64,000 nt of DNA, from the NCBI GenBank assembly GCA_963457665.1, contig OY735203.1, forward strand, positions 5,230,350 to 5,294,349, read 5' to 3'. The position numbers and the translations under genes were made by a program. The DNA is from Thysanoteuthis rhombus. Lineage: Eukaryota > Mollusca > Cephalopoda > Oegopsida > Thysanoteuthidae. The notes beneath the pieces are model-generated. The model did not search any database and was not told where the DNA came from. It saw only the letters and a list, made by a program, of their open reading frames with translations. Below are positions 35,011-46,631 of this stretch, piece by piece; position 1 is the first letter of the stretch; every line of letters starts with the position of its first letter.

Positions 35011-35475
35011 TTTTGCACATATCTACTACAAATTCTTTATATGATTTATTTTATATAAGTACAAAACATATATAAAACATACTTTATGAATAAATAATAG
35101 CATGTTTATTTATATTAGATTATAAATTATTGGTGAAATATTCCTATGTCTATTTGAGCTTTTTAAGTTTTGTCTGCTATTTTTGTTTATACAGGTGTGG
35201 TACATAGTAAAAATTTTGTAACATAAACTCAAACATCATGGCTGTAAAATAATTCTAATCTTCTTTTCTGAATTATTAACTTTTATGATAGTATTAAAAA
35301 GCAATTATTTCAACATGTGAAAGACGTATAATTCAAGGACTTGCTAGCAGCACTCATTTATGCACTTTCTTACAAAAATACTTTTCACCATATCTTGCAT
35401 ATGATAGATTATATTTCAATTTGGTGGGATCTATATACCTCTATTAATTCTGAGGCAAATGAACATACTCTATAT
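35011..35475. other. Unassigned AT-rich DNA
   Basis: Nothing recognised. Confidence 0.45.
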
Positions 35476-35740
35476 CAGTGGCATGTGGTGCCTCCTATCT
35501 TAAGTGAGTTCTCTGCTACGGATGTACAAAAAAAGTAAAAATATCTTACTGTCTTGAAAAGCGACGAACAGTTGAAGCCTTTTGGCTCAATGTAAGGTAG
35601 GTGGTCTGGTCCCAATGTAGGAATTATTGAATTAATGAAAAATCAAATTTGATTTAGAGACTATTATTACCAGCATTTTTGTGCATCTGGGGCACACAGC
35701 ACGCTCCTGATTCAAAGCATTATATGATGTATGTGCTGGT
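35476..35740. mobile_element. hAT-like non-autonomous element, short relative
   Basis: Related to 43532-43933. It has a left end CAGTGGCATGTGGTGCC, the internal block AGTTGAAGCCTTTTGGCTCA followed by ATGTAAGGTAGG, and a right-side block CATCTGGGGCACACAGCACG. The right end is less clear and no convincing target duplication is seen. About 265 bp, non-coding. Confidence 0.55.
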
Positions 35741-36179
35741 ATATTAGATGGATATTTATTGTACCCATGTCATAAAAAATGATGACTGTTTATTTTAGAG
35801 AAAAGGTGCTTGAAATTTCTACAACAATCACATTTACTGCGTTTTATTCGTTGTTTACTGATTTGGTTGTCAGATTCTATCATGTGATCAGATTCTTTGA
35901 ATTCATGAACTTTCCTTTGTGATGAGAAAAATCTTTTTTTCTCTTGACGTGACTTCCTTTGCTAGATTGTTATTTCATCACTTGTGTTGAGGTTCTAATG
36001 GTCAGAGAGTTACCACAATAATGGTAGGTCCATCTGAACTATTTTTTATTCAAGAATAAAAACTACCGAAGACGATAGAAATAGATCAAAGAGTTACTTA
36101 CCTTGAACTATGAAAATAGAAATGTCAATGGATATCAAAAAAGCAATTCCAATTGTACAATATATTATTAACAATATCT
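35741..36179. other. Unassigned AT-rich DNA
   Basis: Nothing recognised. Confidence 0.45.
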
Positions 36180-37050
36180 TAATATCACCATCATTAACCC
36201 TTTGACATCTATTGTTGGACATACACCTTTCCCAGGATTCACCTGAACTCTCTATCATGGATATTGCAGAGCCAATACTTTCTGAATTTGTTAAGTTGAT
36301 CACACCATCTCATATTTTGCCAGATACGGTTCTGCATATAATCTCTTGGGATCCACGTTGACAGTCGTGTTGTCCAGTAGTTATCTGCTATTCTTATAAC
36401 ATGATTAGCCTATTGTAACTTAAATTTTCTAATGGTTTCTATGATATTCCTGACTCCTGTTTTTTCTCTAATATACTGTGCTGTCTAATGATCTCTCCAT
36501 GTGATATTGAGCATGATTCTCTCCAGTACACATTGCATGGTTTTTAGTTTGAGTGTCAATCTTTTGGCTATATTCCATTTATCCACTCCATAGGTGACTA
36601 TAGGGAGGATGAACTGGTTGTTTACTCTTCTTTTTACGATAAATGGAATTTTCTTTATCTTGAAGGTCGAGTTTGCCAATCTAGAGTGATTCTTCCGCTT
36701 TTGAGGTTTCCATGGAAATTCCTTGTCCTAAGTCGATGTAGTGGTCTACTTCCTTCTGTTCTGATCATTGTGTCTTTGTCTTCATTGTGTTTGCTGTACA
36801 TGACATTCATTTTACTGAAGTTTGGGTGAAGGCTTACTTTCTTGCTTTTGTTTATTAACCATCATTTAGAGATCATAAAGGTTCTCAGCAAAAAGGACTA
36901 TACCATCAGCAAATCTGAGGTTACTTACCTATTCACCATGCATTCTGATTCCTTCATTTTCTCTGTCTAGATTTTTGAAGATTCTGATGTATATATAACA
37001 AGAGATAATAGGTTTACAGGCACAGGCATATGGTAACTCTTTGGTTAAGG
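36180..37050 (-). mobile_element. RTE-like LINE with mutated RT active-site box
   Basis: About 0.87 kb, minus strand. Towards 37050 it includes the RT palm: Leu-Arg-Phe-Ala-Asp-Gly-Ile-Val-Leu-Phe at about 36884-36919. In this family the expected box is Phe-Ala-Asp-Asp (intact at 62876-62896), so the second Asp has become Gly. Downstream come the Arg-Val-Asn-Asn-Gln, Thr-Tyr-Gly-Val and Trp-Arg-Asp-His blocks, ending at TCATTAACCCTTTGACATCT (the family 3' end on the opposite strand). Confidence 0.8.
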
Positions 37051-38495
37051 GAGGCTATGGACCCTACTTGCCAGAAATTGTAGATGGTTTCGTCTGAATT
37101 GAACTGAATTGCCAAAAATGTTATACTGTTTTGCCCAATACGTCTATGTTCACAAGCAACTTACACAAGAGGTACATTGAGTAATAATACCATGTTGGAG
37201 AATTTACACACAGAAACAGGTATTTTAGAAAAGAGAATAGCTGGATTATACAAAAATAAAACTTCCGAGGATAATCTATTATATGTGATTTTTGATATGC
37301 AAGTGAGAAAGAGTAAAGAAATCAGGTCGAATGTCGCATGGTCCATTGACCGAGTTAAATACTCCAGACTAACTTTTATCAGGAAATGGAGTCTAATGAA
37401 ATATGTATTCTTTTAGTTGTACAGAATGGCTATTTAGGTGATGTGACTTTGGAGAAACAGAACAATAGAGAAGTTTTCTTCTGGGGAAAGACTGATAAGT
37501 TCAAATACTACAATTTAGAGTAATTTGCATTTATCTATCAAGAATACATTCCTAGGGGAGACATATTGTATCAAGTGAGTGAGTGGTTAAATTGAATTGA
37601 ATACAAAATATTCCTGAAATTCTGGAGGACTTCACCATTGTGTCTCATACCAAGTGAGCAAGGAAGAGCATTGAATTTAGCTTTTTAATGTCTACAGGAT
37701 TAGGACTATGATGTCACAACATTTGTAGTTTTGGGCGGTAAAAACTATTATAATTGTATTTCAATTTTCAAATCCAATTAGATTGACCTTAGAATATTCT
37801 GGGGCACCACGCATGTTTTAATGGTGAGACGTTCTTCATTGATTGATATTTTATTGAATTCCAGTTTGTCAAATATTTGAGCAGAGTTAAATCATGAGTT
37901 TCATCATTTGTATATAACACGAAAATGAATACAGTCTTGAATATTTATCTGATTGAAAACAAATTTTTAAGCTTTTATTTTCTTTTAGAATAGACTACAA
38001 TTCAGAGAGAGCTGCTCTTTAAGGTCACTTTAGGGCAGGGTCTTTCAGAGTACAACAATTTGCTGATAACATTAAGTAAAGGATATAAAAATTGATACAA
38101 TTTACATTAATTGTCGTAAATTTGCATTCTCTGTTATGAATTCATTATGTTACCAATTTCATTATTATATAAACAACTTTACATTTTGAAAAAAATGAGA
38201 AGGAATCTATTTTTCAATTTTTTTAGTTATTTCAAATGGAGTATTTCTGATCAACTGATTTTGATATCAATTACCGTTTGATAACATTATCAATGATTAC
38301 AACAAATGGTTTTCTCTGTCATTTTTTGAATAAAAACCATTTTCTGTTCTGAAATACTCAACAAAAAATGAAACATTTTGAATTTAGATAAATGAAATAA
38401 TTCAAGTAATATTGATGTTCTTGCTTTCTCATCTTTAAAACCATGTTAAAACCACCATTTGGCCAATCCTGTATTTTCCCTTGCTTTTCATCAAA
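37051..38495. other. Unassigned AT-rich DNA
   Basis: No repeat recognised. A 79-codon plus-strand frame (37177-37416) reads like a plausible polar protein but has no recognised motif or clear splice frame. Confidence 0.45.
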
Positions 38496-38499
38496 TCAC

Positions 38500-38890
38500 A
38501 GTAGCCCCAGAAATGGCATGACCCATCACCAGCCAAGTGGGCAACAGATTCTTCTCTGATTGAGTGTCAATATCTATCTATATAATTATGTGTATATGAG
38601 TCCCTAAGCACTCCTGGTCACATTTTTAGGGCTACAACTTTGAAATTTGCATAAGTATACCAACTAAGGACCATCTAAAAACCCTTTTCCCCTTTTTTTT
38701 CTTCTTTTCCAAAAGTGCTTTTTTGGGTCCCTCTGGTCATTTGAGACCAATAATGCCCAAATCTTTTGCTGGTAAATTTTTAAAGATAATTTTTGGAAAA
38801 AGATAATTTTAGATGAGAGATTTAGTTTATTTAGATTATTTTAGATAATTACTTCTGGTACACATGTGGGCTACGATGATTATGTTAGGT
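38500..38890 (+). repeat. F2 element, full length
   Basis: Reference copy: GTAGCCCCAGAAATGGCATG, CAAGTGGGCAACAGATTCTT, a TATC/TATA-rich stretch, CACTCCTGGTCACATTTTTA, a 'ggaccatctaaaaaccc' block, TCATTTGAGACCAATAATGC, the AGATAATTTT stretch and TTCTGGTACACATGTGGGC. Confidence 0.75.
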
Positions 38891-39614
38891 ACAGATACTT
38901 AAAAAATATTATATGCCTTCATTTTCACATCTTGTCTCATTCTGCCTGATTATTTCCCTAGTCTATGATTGAAGCCTTTGTCTGAGTCTTGGACAGAACT
39001 TTAAAATAATGATAACAACAAGCTGAAGGAATGGAAAGAAATTGGTTGTAGCAAGAGAAAAAGCATCTAATTTGGAATCTCATATAGCATTTTGGTTTTC
39101 ATTTGGAATCATTTCACTTCCCAAATTCTCTACTGATTGCCATCAAAATAGCTGAACACCTCAGCATCTCTAATGGTTTAAGGTAGGTAGGTGCTCTATC
39201 GATATTTCTCATCAATTCCTTACTTGAAATATGCTTTGGTTTTAGTTTTCACTCTTTGATTTTTTATTTTAGGGGATTTTATCACAGTAATGCATACATT
39301 CAATCAGCTCAAAATTATATACAGCATTTCAAAATACCTCCCATTTTAGGATTCAGTTTATTGTCTTCTATTCTCATTGATTCTTATGGGAAATAGAAGT
39401 AAAAGAATCTTTAGTTTAAAACAGACATGCTTTCAGTAGATTATGGATTAAAAAGATATCTTACAGGTTTCATATAAATACAGTATCGAATTATGTTTGT
39501 TTATACTTGGTTTGTATGAGAGTGAGATTCATAATTATTGTACTTGAAGATATACAAAAGAAATGAAAAATATAGAAATATATGACAAAATATTTTACCT
39601 ACATACTACTATTG

Positions 39615-39985
39615 ATCAGCCTAGCCCAACAAGCCGAGTTGGCTACAAATTCTTCTCAATTAGCTCATAGGTATGTATATGTATATGTATATGTGTTTAT
39701 GTGTCTCTGGGGGCTCCTGGTCACATTTTGGGGGCTACAACCATGGATATTTGTATGAGTACAACACTGGGCACCATCTGAAAACCCCTTTCATTTTTTT
39801 TTTTTTAAAAAGTATTTTTGGGGTCTCTATGGTCATTTTGGACTAACATACCCAAATTTTGCGCCAGTATTTTTTAGATAATTCTTTATAAAAGATCCAT
39901 TTTTTTAGATGATTTAAAAGATGATGGGTTTGGTACATGTGGAGGTATGGTGTCATTCGTTCATGGTAGGTATGGATATTGATGT
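39615..39985 (+). repeat. F2 element, full length
   Basis: Second near-complete copy. It shows CCGAGTTGGCTACAAATTCT, GTATATG repeats at the internal microsatellite site, TTTTGGGGGCTACAACCATG, GGGCACCATCTGAAAACCCC and TTTTGCGCCAGTATTTTTTA. Confidence 0.75.
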
Positions 39986-40846
39986 TATAATGATGATTTC
40001 TCTGTACTTGTGAATCTGTGCTTTTTTTACTGTAACGCATCAAAAATGTCACATCGTAGCACAATTTTTGTTAGCACAATACCGTTACCATGCTCAAACT
40101 AAAAGACCCCAAAAGTCAGCTTTTAAGCGAGTGTTTGAAATAGATGAGCAAATAATCAAGAACGATTCTTTTGAAAACCATCTCATAGACTAGCAGAGTT
40201 ATATCCTCTTTAATTGCTTTCTGGAAATGACGGAATTCCATAATTACGAGAACAAAACATATTCTCATTTTCTCTCAGTTCATAGCATCGATAAAGATTG
40301 AAAGATACAATATGGAAAGTGGGAAAAGAAAAATTCTTTTTTCTTTTCTTTTTCACATCACACTATGCCATATCATTCTTTTTTTTAGATCAATTCTCAA
40401 GATATAAAGTACAAGGAAGATATAGGAAAAAAAAGAAAGGAAGCAGACTATGCAGTGTTTATAATTAATGTATTCACTTGATATATATATATATATATAT
40501 ATATAAGTTTTTCATTTGCTGATGAATTATATTGCATTTTGGATGATATGTTTTGTTTTATTCTTGATGCAATCATCATTTTTGTTTTGGACATTTTATC
40601 AGGGAGTAGCTTGAAAACTTGATTAGAAACAAATAGTTTTATTACAGAAACAAAAGTGTCAAAAATATATAAACAATGTTGTAGTTTCTAAACAGAGTCT
40701 GTTTTTTTCTTGTTTTTATTTTGAACGCTAGGAAAATTTTCAAAGAAGCAACAAATCCCATAGTGGGGAAATGTGAGAAGCAGAAAAAAGAACATCTATC
40801 ATTAATGATAATGAATTCTCAATTATGAGAAATATCTGGCCTGAAA
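39986..40846. other. Unassigned AT-rich DNA
   Basis: Contains a (TA)n run at 40481-40505; otherwise nothing recognised. Confidence 0.5.
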
Positions 40847-41990
40847 GGTTTGGGCTCCAGAGATTGTGCACCTGTAAAACATTCAAGGGTTTTGGATCCA
40901 GAAATTGTGCACCCGTAGAGCATTCAAGGGCTCTTGTCTCCTGAGATCTTGTACTTGTGGAACATTAAAAGATTCTGGCTCCAGAGACTGTGCACCTGTA
41001 AAACATTCAAGGGTTTTGGATCCAGAAATTGTGCACCCGTAGAGCATTCAAGGGCTCTTGTCTCCTGAGATCTTGTACTTGTGGAACATTAAAAGATTCT
41101 GGCTCCAGAGACTGTGCACCTGTAAAACATTCAAGGGTTTTGGATCCAGAAATTGTGCACCCGTAGAGCATTCAAGGGCTCTTGTCTCCTGAGATCTTGT
41201 ACTTGTGGAACATTAAAAGATTCTGGCTCCAGAGATTGTGCACCTATAAAACATTCAAGGGTTTTGGATCCAGAAATTGTGCACCCGTAGAGCATTCAAG
41301 GGCTCTTGTCTCCTGAGATCTTGTACTTGTGGAACATTAAAAGATTCTGGCTCCAGAGATTGTGCACCTATAAAACATTCAAGGGTTTTGGATCCAGAAA
41401 TTGTGCACCCGTAGAGCATTCAAGGGCTCTTGTCTCCTGAGATCTTGTACTTGTGGAACATTAAAAGATTCTGGCTCCAGAGATTGTGCACCTATAAAAC
41501 ATTCAAGGGTTTTGGATCCAAAAATTGTGCACCCCTAGAGCATTCAAGGGCTCTTGTCTCCTGAGATCTTGTACTTGTGGAACATTAAAAGATTCTGGCT
41601 CCAGAGATTGTGCACCTGTAAAACATTCAAGGGTTTTGGATCCAGAAATTGTGCACCCGTAGAGCATTCAAGGGCTCTTGTCTCCTGAGATCTTGTACTT
41701 GTGGAACATTAAAAGATTCTGGCTCCAGAGATTGTGCACCTGTAAAACATTCAAGGGTTTTGGATCCAGAAATTGTGCACCCGTAGAGCATTCAAGGGCT
41801 CTTGTCTCCAGAGATCTTGTACTTGTGGAACATTAAAAGATTCTGGCTCCAGAGATTGTGCACCTGTAAAACATTCAAGGGTTTTGGATCTTGCAATTGT
41901 GCATTTGTAGAACATTCAAGGGGTTTGGCTCCACTGATTTTGCATATATTATCAATGGTTTTGGCTCCAGAGATTGTGTACCTATAGATA
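40847..41990. repeat. 124-bp higher-order tandem repeat
   Basis: Eight complete 124-bp units start at 40847, 40971, 41095, 41219, 41343, 41467, 41591 and 41715, with a partial ninth at 41839 and degenerate monomers to about 41990. Each unit is three related monomers of 42, 41 and 41 bp. A begins GATTCTGGCTCCAGAGATTG, B begins GTTTTGGATCCAGAAATTGT and C begins GCTCTTGTCTCCTGAGATCT. All carry a conserved 'ttgtgcac...aacattcaa'-like core. Monomers differ strongly from each other, while whole units differ by only a few bases. 124 is not a multiple of three and frames are broken, so it is not coding. Confidence 0.97.
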
Positions 41991-42084
41991 ATGAAAAGCC
42001 CAATGGGAGTAAAATATCAAACAATAATCCTACATTTTCCATTAAATTTTATTCCCTGTTTTGTGGAAAGTATTTTGATTAGGA

Positions 42085-42176
42085 ACTGTCAACCAAAGTT
42101 GTTATCATAGTTTTTTTTTCAGTTTTTAAATTGGTTTGGATGGATGGCTATGTATGTGTCTTCTATACCTACAGGA
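42085..42176 (+). repeat. F1 element, 5' fragment
   Basis: ACTGTCAACCAAAGTTGTTA, then a TTTTTCAGTTTTTAAATTGG block and GGATGGCTATGTATGTGTC: the 5' end of F1 in forward orientation, immediately before an inverted F1 copy. Confidence 0.6.
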
Positions 42177-42196
42177 CGTACTTATGGAAATGAAGA

Positions 42197-42492
42197 GCGA
42201 TCAATAAAAAAATTGGGAAAAGGGTTGAATAAGTTATTTCTTTTGCCTTTTGTTGTGCACAAAACAATCATGAACACTCGAAAAGAATCAAGGGATCAAT
42301 TTAGCGCAAACTTACTTTTAAGAAACAACAACCCAAAACAATGTTTTTTTTAGGCATGAAAGGAGTAAATGCTTAAATTTTTAGCCCCTCAGCTCCATTG
42401 GTGTGGCCTATATACTGGATACATTGATAAGCTGCTAGTCAGACTAATTTAAAAACTGATGAAACTTATGTTGACAGTCACGATGACAGATG
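42197..42492 (-). repeat. F1 element, inverted to the preceding piece
   Basis: Reverse copy: GATCAATAAAAAAATTGGGA, CTTTTGCCTTTTGTTG, GGATCAATTTAGCGCAAACT, AGCCCCTCAGCTCCATTGGT and, at the 5' side, TTGACAGTCACGATGACAG. The 3' terminus is missing. Confidence 0.7.
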
Positions 42493-43523
42493 ACTGTATC
42501 TGATAAAGATGTTTAAATATTTTAGACAGCCTTGAATATCTTATGCTCATTCAAATGGGGTTCACAACCTGTTACTCTGTTGATCATTTCAGAATTTCCC
42601 ACTTTTACCTGAAGCATTAGTATCACACATCTTGTCACTGTGCATGAAATATCTGGTGTTAAGAGCACTTTACAAGCACAAGGAAATTCTAAAAATGAAC
42701 ATGATACACAATATTTGTGGTTCTGAATTTTTAACAAAAAGAACGGTAGGTGATCTTGAGACAACTTCATTTTTTTCCTCTTGATTCTCTCCCTACAATC
42801 CAAACTCTTAAAAAGAATGCTATGGTGTTTATTCAAAAGCACGATAGAATGATATCAGAAATGTATAAAATTACTTTGAATAACTAGGGATAACCAAGAC
42901 ACTTTTTATAAACTATTCAAACCCTCAAATTCATTCAAAGATGATAAGATGTCAATTTCAAGAAAAATTTCCTGCTTGAAACTAACTCCTTTTGACCATT
43001 TGGGGATCTATTAAGAAATCTTATCTAATTAAATTCACAGGAGAGTTCCAATATTGTTTATGCTATTGTTGGTTTCAAGCAGTTTATGAATATAAGAGTT
43101 AATAATGGTAGTTTTTTAATGGATGTTATTCAGGCATGAGTGAAATCAGTCCAAGGGTCTCAAATGCGGGATGTAGAGGTTTAAAATTCATCATCGTAAA
43201 GGTATCAATTTTTATGTTTTTAGTGGAAGTCTAAACTTTAATTATCAAATCTAATTAGCCTCTGTGATTTTGTTTGTTGCTGTCAAGTACATTTTCAAGT
43301 ACTGCATATTTTGCTCAATGTTCCTGAGTAATTTGGATTAGCGTGTAGTAGTTAAAAATAAAGCTAAATGTATTACATCACAGGGATTGATTAACAACGT
43401 AGAAATTCTCCACTTTTTAGATTTTCTGTGATAATATCTAGATCCGTTGTTCTTGAAGAGTTTTGTTTTTAGTTTTATTTACCTTCTTGAAACAACAGTG
43501 ATAGTTTTCAAAACTTCAGATGC
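42493..43523. other. Unassigned AT-rich DNA
   Basis: No repeat or gene recognised; the 106-codon minus-strand frame at 42522-42842 has no motif. Confidence 0.45.
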
Positions 43524-43531
43524 TTTTCTAC

Positions 43532-43933
43532 CAATGGTGTATGGTGCTTTGTACCTTGGGTGTGTTATGGATACATGAAAATACAAAATCATTTTATTAT
43601 CTATAAAAATCAACGGTTAGTAAAAGCCTTTTGGGTACAATGTTGGGAAGGTAGTAAAGTTTCACACACTTTCTCATTTGATGACACAAACAGCAAACAA
43701 AAAGAAATAAGGGAATTAATGAAAGAAAAACAAAATTTGAATTGGACATTGAAATCTGCTGATGATTATGTCTAATTCAAACTCTGTTTCTATTTATTCT
43801 TACAATTTGAACCACTTCCCCTACTTTGTACCAAAAAGGCTCCAACTGTCCCTTCTTTTTTACTGGCACTAAAATATTCTTGTTCATCTGTAGCACACAG
43901 CACACCCAAGATACAAAGTACCATTTGCCACTG
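43532..43933. mobile_element. hAT-like MITE with long inverted repeats
   Basis: The left end CAATGGTGTATGGTGCTTTG matches the right end read on the other strand, CAGTGGCAAATGGTACTTTG. The match continues inward for about 120 bp (ACCTTGGGTGTG against ATCTTGGGTGTG; AGCCTTTTGGGTACAATG against AGCCTTTTTGGTACAAAG). Flanking octamers TTTTCTAC (43524-43531) and TGTTATAC (43934-43941) agree at six of eight positions, consistent with an old 8-bp target duplication. CAGTGG-type ends and 8-bp duplications are typical of hAT transposons. 402 bp; no transposase frame. Confidence 0.75.
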
Positions 43934-43941
43934 TGTTATAC

Positions 43942-44340
43942 AAGAGAAAAATTACAAAATCAAAAGCTTCTTTGAATGCATCACAAAAAGCAGGAAAAGA
44001 ATTTTCTTAAAAAGTTTTGCGTTGGCATCCATAAGATACAAACGAGCAAGGTTCATTTTCTCGTACCCTCAATTTGAAAAGCAACAGAAAAAAAATTGTC
44101 TGGTTTTTTTTTATGCTTCCCAATTTAAAAAGTCTCTTTCACATGTTATTTATTTCTAGAAACACTGCTGAAAGCAACTCAGAGGATTTTATCCAAGAAC
44201 ACACCTACCCATAGATATCGCACACTGAAGTAATTCATTCACTTTTTTCCACAGGCTGTTTTCTAGTAGTTTGTTAATCAAACAATGTGCAGGCTGGAAT
44301 TTCTCAAGTTACATTACTTGTGGTTTTTTATTCTTTTGTT
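43942..44340. other. Unassigned AT-rich DNA
   Basis: Nothing recognised. Confidence 0.4.
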
Positions 44341-44344
44341 AGTG

Positions 44345-45060
44345 GTTACAAAAACTCTGTATGTACGCTAGCCCCAGGGCGTTATTTTTTTACCTATTCT
44401 CCCCAACTTTAGACAGGACATGTATTTTTAATATATCTCAAAGTGCTCTCATTCTATTTTTCTCAGGTTTCACAAGGTCGTGTTTACAATGTAAATATGA
44501 TGTAAAACTCGGCCCTGACTTTTTGTCATAGTTTCAAATTAAAATTGATATGTAAAAAATCAGAGGAAGAGAAAATTAATTCCCCTTTGACTGATTGATT
44601 TCACTTTCTTTGTGGCGTGAAAAAAAAATCTTTTTTTTACTTATGGTATGTTTTTCTTTACGTTGATACATCAATAAGAGAATGAAAAAGGATAAGATTG
44701 AGAAAATGAGAAATAACATTGTCTGCATAAGTAAAATAAATAAAGTAATATAAATGGTTTGGGTGAATTACTCAAGTTTGAATCTCTTTCTCTTTTGCTC
44801 ATTTTTTCTTCTTCTTCATCTTTAAAGCTGCTGGCAACTTTCTGTGTGTCTGTTTGTGTGCATCTGGGACCCCAGGGTGTAATTTTTGACCAATCCCCAC
44901 CTAAATTCAGACAGGACTCATATTTTTATATCAAAGTTTTTTTTGATTTTAATAAAATAAATGTTTTCAAAGGTTTCAGCAGCGGGGAGGGGTTCTATCT
45001 ACAATATATCCTCCATGGTAAATTGGACCCTTACTTTCCATTCAAAAAAATATTTACAAA
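44345..45060 (+). repeat. Weak local repeat pair
   Basis: 44385-44520 and 44870-45020 share, in the same order, a 'ccccagggYgt' block, a 'ccccaacttt/ccccacctaaatt...agacaggac' block, 'tttttatat...aaagt', 'aggtttca' and a 'ttacaatgtaa / tctacaatata' block. They are probably two diverged copies of one element about 480 bp apart. The family is unknown. Confidence 0.4.
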
Positions 45061-45319
45061 TATATATATGCTATATTTCATTCAATATAAAAATTGTCAC
45101 TTTCTATTTGGGTTCAGAACTCTTCAGCTGAGCATCTATTCGATTTAGATTAAAATTGTTCCAGATTGTGTCAAGGGAAAGAGATTTCATTAACCCAGTT
45201 TTAGGAGGAATTTTTATTTGCATTATTGTGATTTTAATAAAAGAAGGGTTTCCGAATCTGCATAGGTCTAAAAATAAGGTTCGATTCATTTCAACTATTT
45301 TTTCAATGCAGAACTCCAT

Positions 45320-45650
45320 ACATCTTAGGTAGGATTTATATTATACCCTGAAGCCACGCATGGATGGATATTTGCACCACTTTAGTATAGCACACTCTAC
45401 AAACTGTTTGAGGCTGATTGCTTAGAGAAAAAAGTTTTTTTTCAAATAAGTTTAAATTTAGTTACTAAAAAAATGGATAATATGCCCATGGCAGTTCATA
45501 TTTTTTTAGAATTTCAAGTAGGTGACTTTAAAAAAAACTTTCCTGGTTCTATGCATGAGTAAGGGGTGCTCTTCGAGTGAATATGTGTTTTCTTTAGGAC
45601 AAGCTGTAGCATGCAATTTTCATTCACCTCTTAGAGTGTGTGAATTTACT
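45320..45650. other. Unassigned AT-rich DNA
   Basis: Nothing recognised. Confidence 0.4.
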
Positions 45651-45652
45651 GG

Positions 45653-45990
45653 TATGGTTAGTCACTCAGTAAAAACCATTAAGTGACCAACTTCTATTGG
45701 CAGTTTGCTGAGTTGGGGGTGATCAATTAAAAAGGGAAAAAGGTCAATGAAAAGAGACACGTCTCACCTTTTGTTGGTCAGTGATCACTGGAAAATTCAG
45801 AATTTTCAAAAAACAAGCATAAATGCTGCTGGACACCAACTGAGGGATCAATTTAGCATAAACTTACATTTCAAATTGAACCCCAAACTAAAAATCTATT
45901 GGTAGGATTAAAAGAAAACAAAAGTTTTTTCTATTTTTTTTGTGATAAATACGTTGATATTGGCAGTTTTGGTTGACAATTTCTATTTTA
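45653..45990 (-). repeat. F1 element with internal deletion
   Basis: Reverse copy from GGTTAGTCACTCAGTAAAAA through TTGTTGGTCAGTGATCACTG and GGATCAATTTAGCATAAACT to GGCAGTTTTGGTTGACAATT. The 'ctgaaaattt...ccattggtgtgg' middle of the family is missing. Confidence 0.75.
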
Positions 45991-46144
45991 CTTGAGAGTC
46001 GTGTCTTTTGTGGGAAGGTTAACTTGTAGCAAGGCTTTGTGAGAAAGCAAATACTTGACAATTTCTGTGACATCCATTTTTTTAAATTTGAGCAGTCTGA
46101 GTACAGTCCTTACATTTATCTTGCACAAGGGTACATATATATGC

Positions 46145-46148
<4 letters not shown>

Positions 46149-46197
<49 letters not shown>

Positions 46198-46232
46198 TAG
46201 ATAGATAGATAGATATATAGATATATGTATAT
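46149..46232. repeat. (TA)n/(GATA)n compound microsatellite
   Basis: About 46 bp of TA followed by GATA and mixed TATG units, ending next to the 3' tail of a LINE fragment. Open frames here (Ile/Tyr repeats) are artefacts. Confidence 0.95.
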
Positions 46233-46248
46233 ATGCATACATGTATAT

Positions 46249-46553
46249 ATCATCATCAGTCTTTTAACGTCTGTCGTTGGACATAGACCTTCCAATATGT
46301 TTTTTATCAGCCTGGATTTCACATGTAGTCTCTGGGGATCCATGTTGTGAGTTGTGATATCCATCGGTCGTCTTTCATTCTCGCAACATGACTAGCCCAT
46401 TGCCATTTGAATTTTCTAATGGATTCTATGATGTCTCTGACCCTTTCTTTCTGATATATATCATGCTGTGATCCCTCTATGTGAGGTTGAGCATGATTCT
46501 CTCATGCTTGTGTTGCATGCTTATCAGTTTGCGGGTTTGTCTCTTGGTCAGAT
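46249..46553 (-). mobile_element. RTE-like LINE 3' fragment
   Basis: Starts with the family end CATCATCAGTCTTTTAACGT and covers only the C-terminal domain (Cys-His-Glu-Arg region, Trp/Gly-His-Val, Asp-Asn-Arg). A deletion removed about 60 bp next to the tail. The 3' tail merges with the compound microsatellite. Confidence 0.75.
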
Positions 46554-46631
46554 ATGTATATACAATACTTTCTGACAATACCCTATATAAAATAACAAAT
46601 TAGGTGTATTACATAATCTATGTATTGAAAT

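Noticed and set aside
37177..37416. 79-codon polar plus-strand frame
   Set aside because: Plausible composition, but no known motif and no clear pair of splice sites in the same frame.
40847..41990. CRISPR or coding tandem repeat
   Set aside because: The monomers are all related, so there are no spacers. The 124-bp period breaks every reading frame.
43560..43775. 71-codon frame
   Set aside because: Lies wholly inside the hAT-like MITE, where the DNA is constrained by inverted-repeat structure, and has no similarity to transposases.
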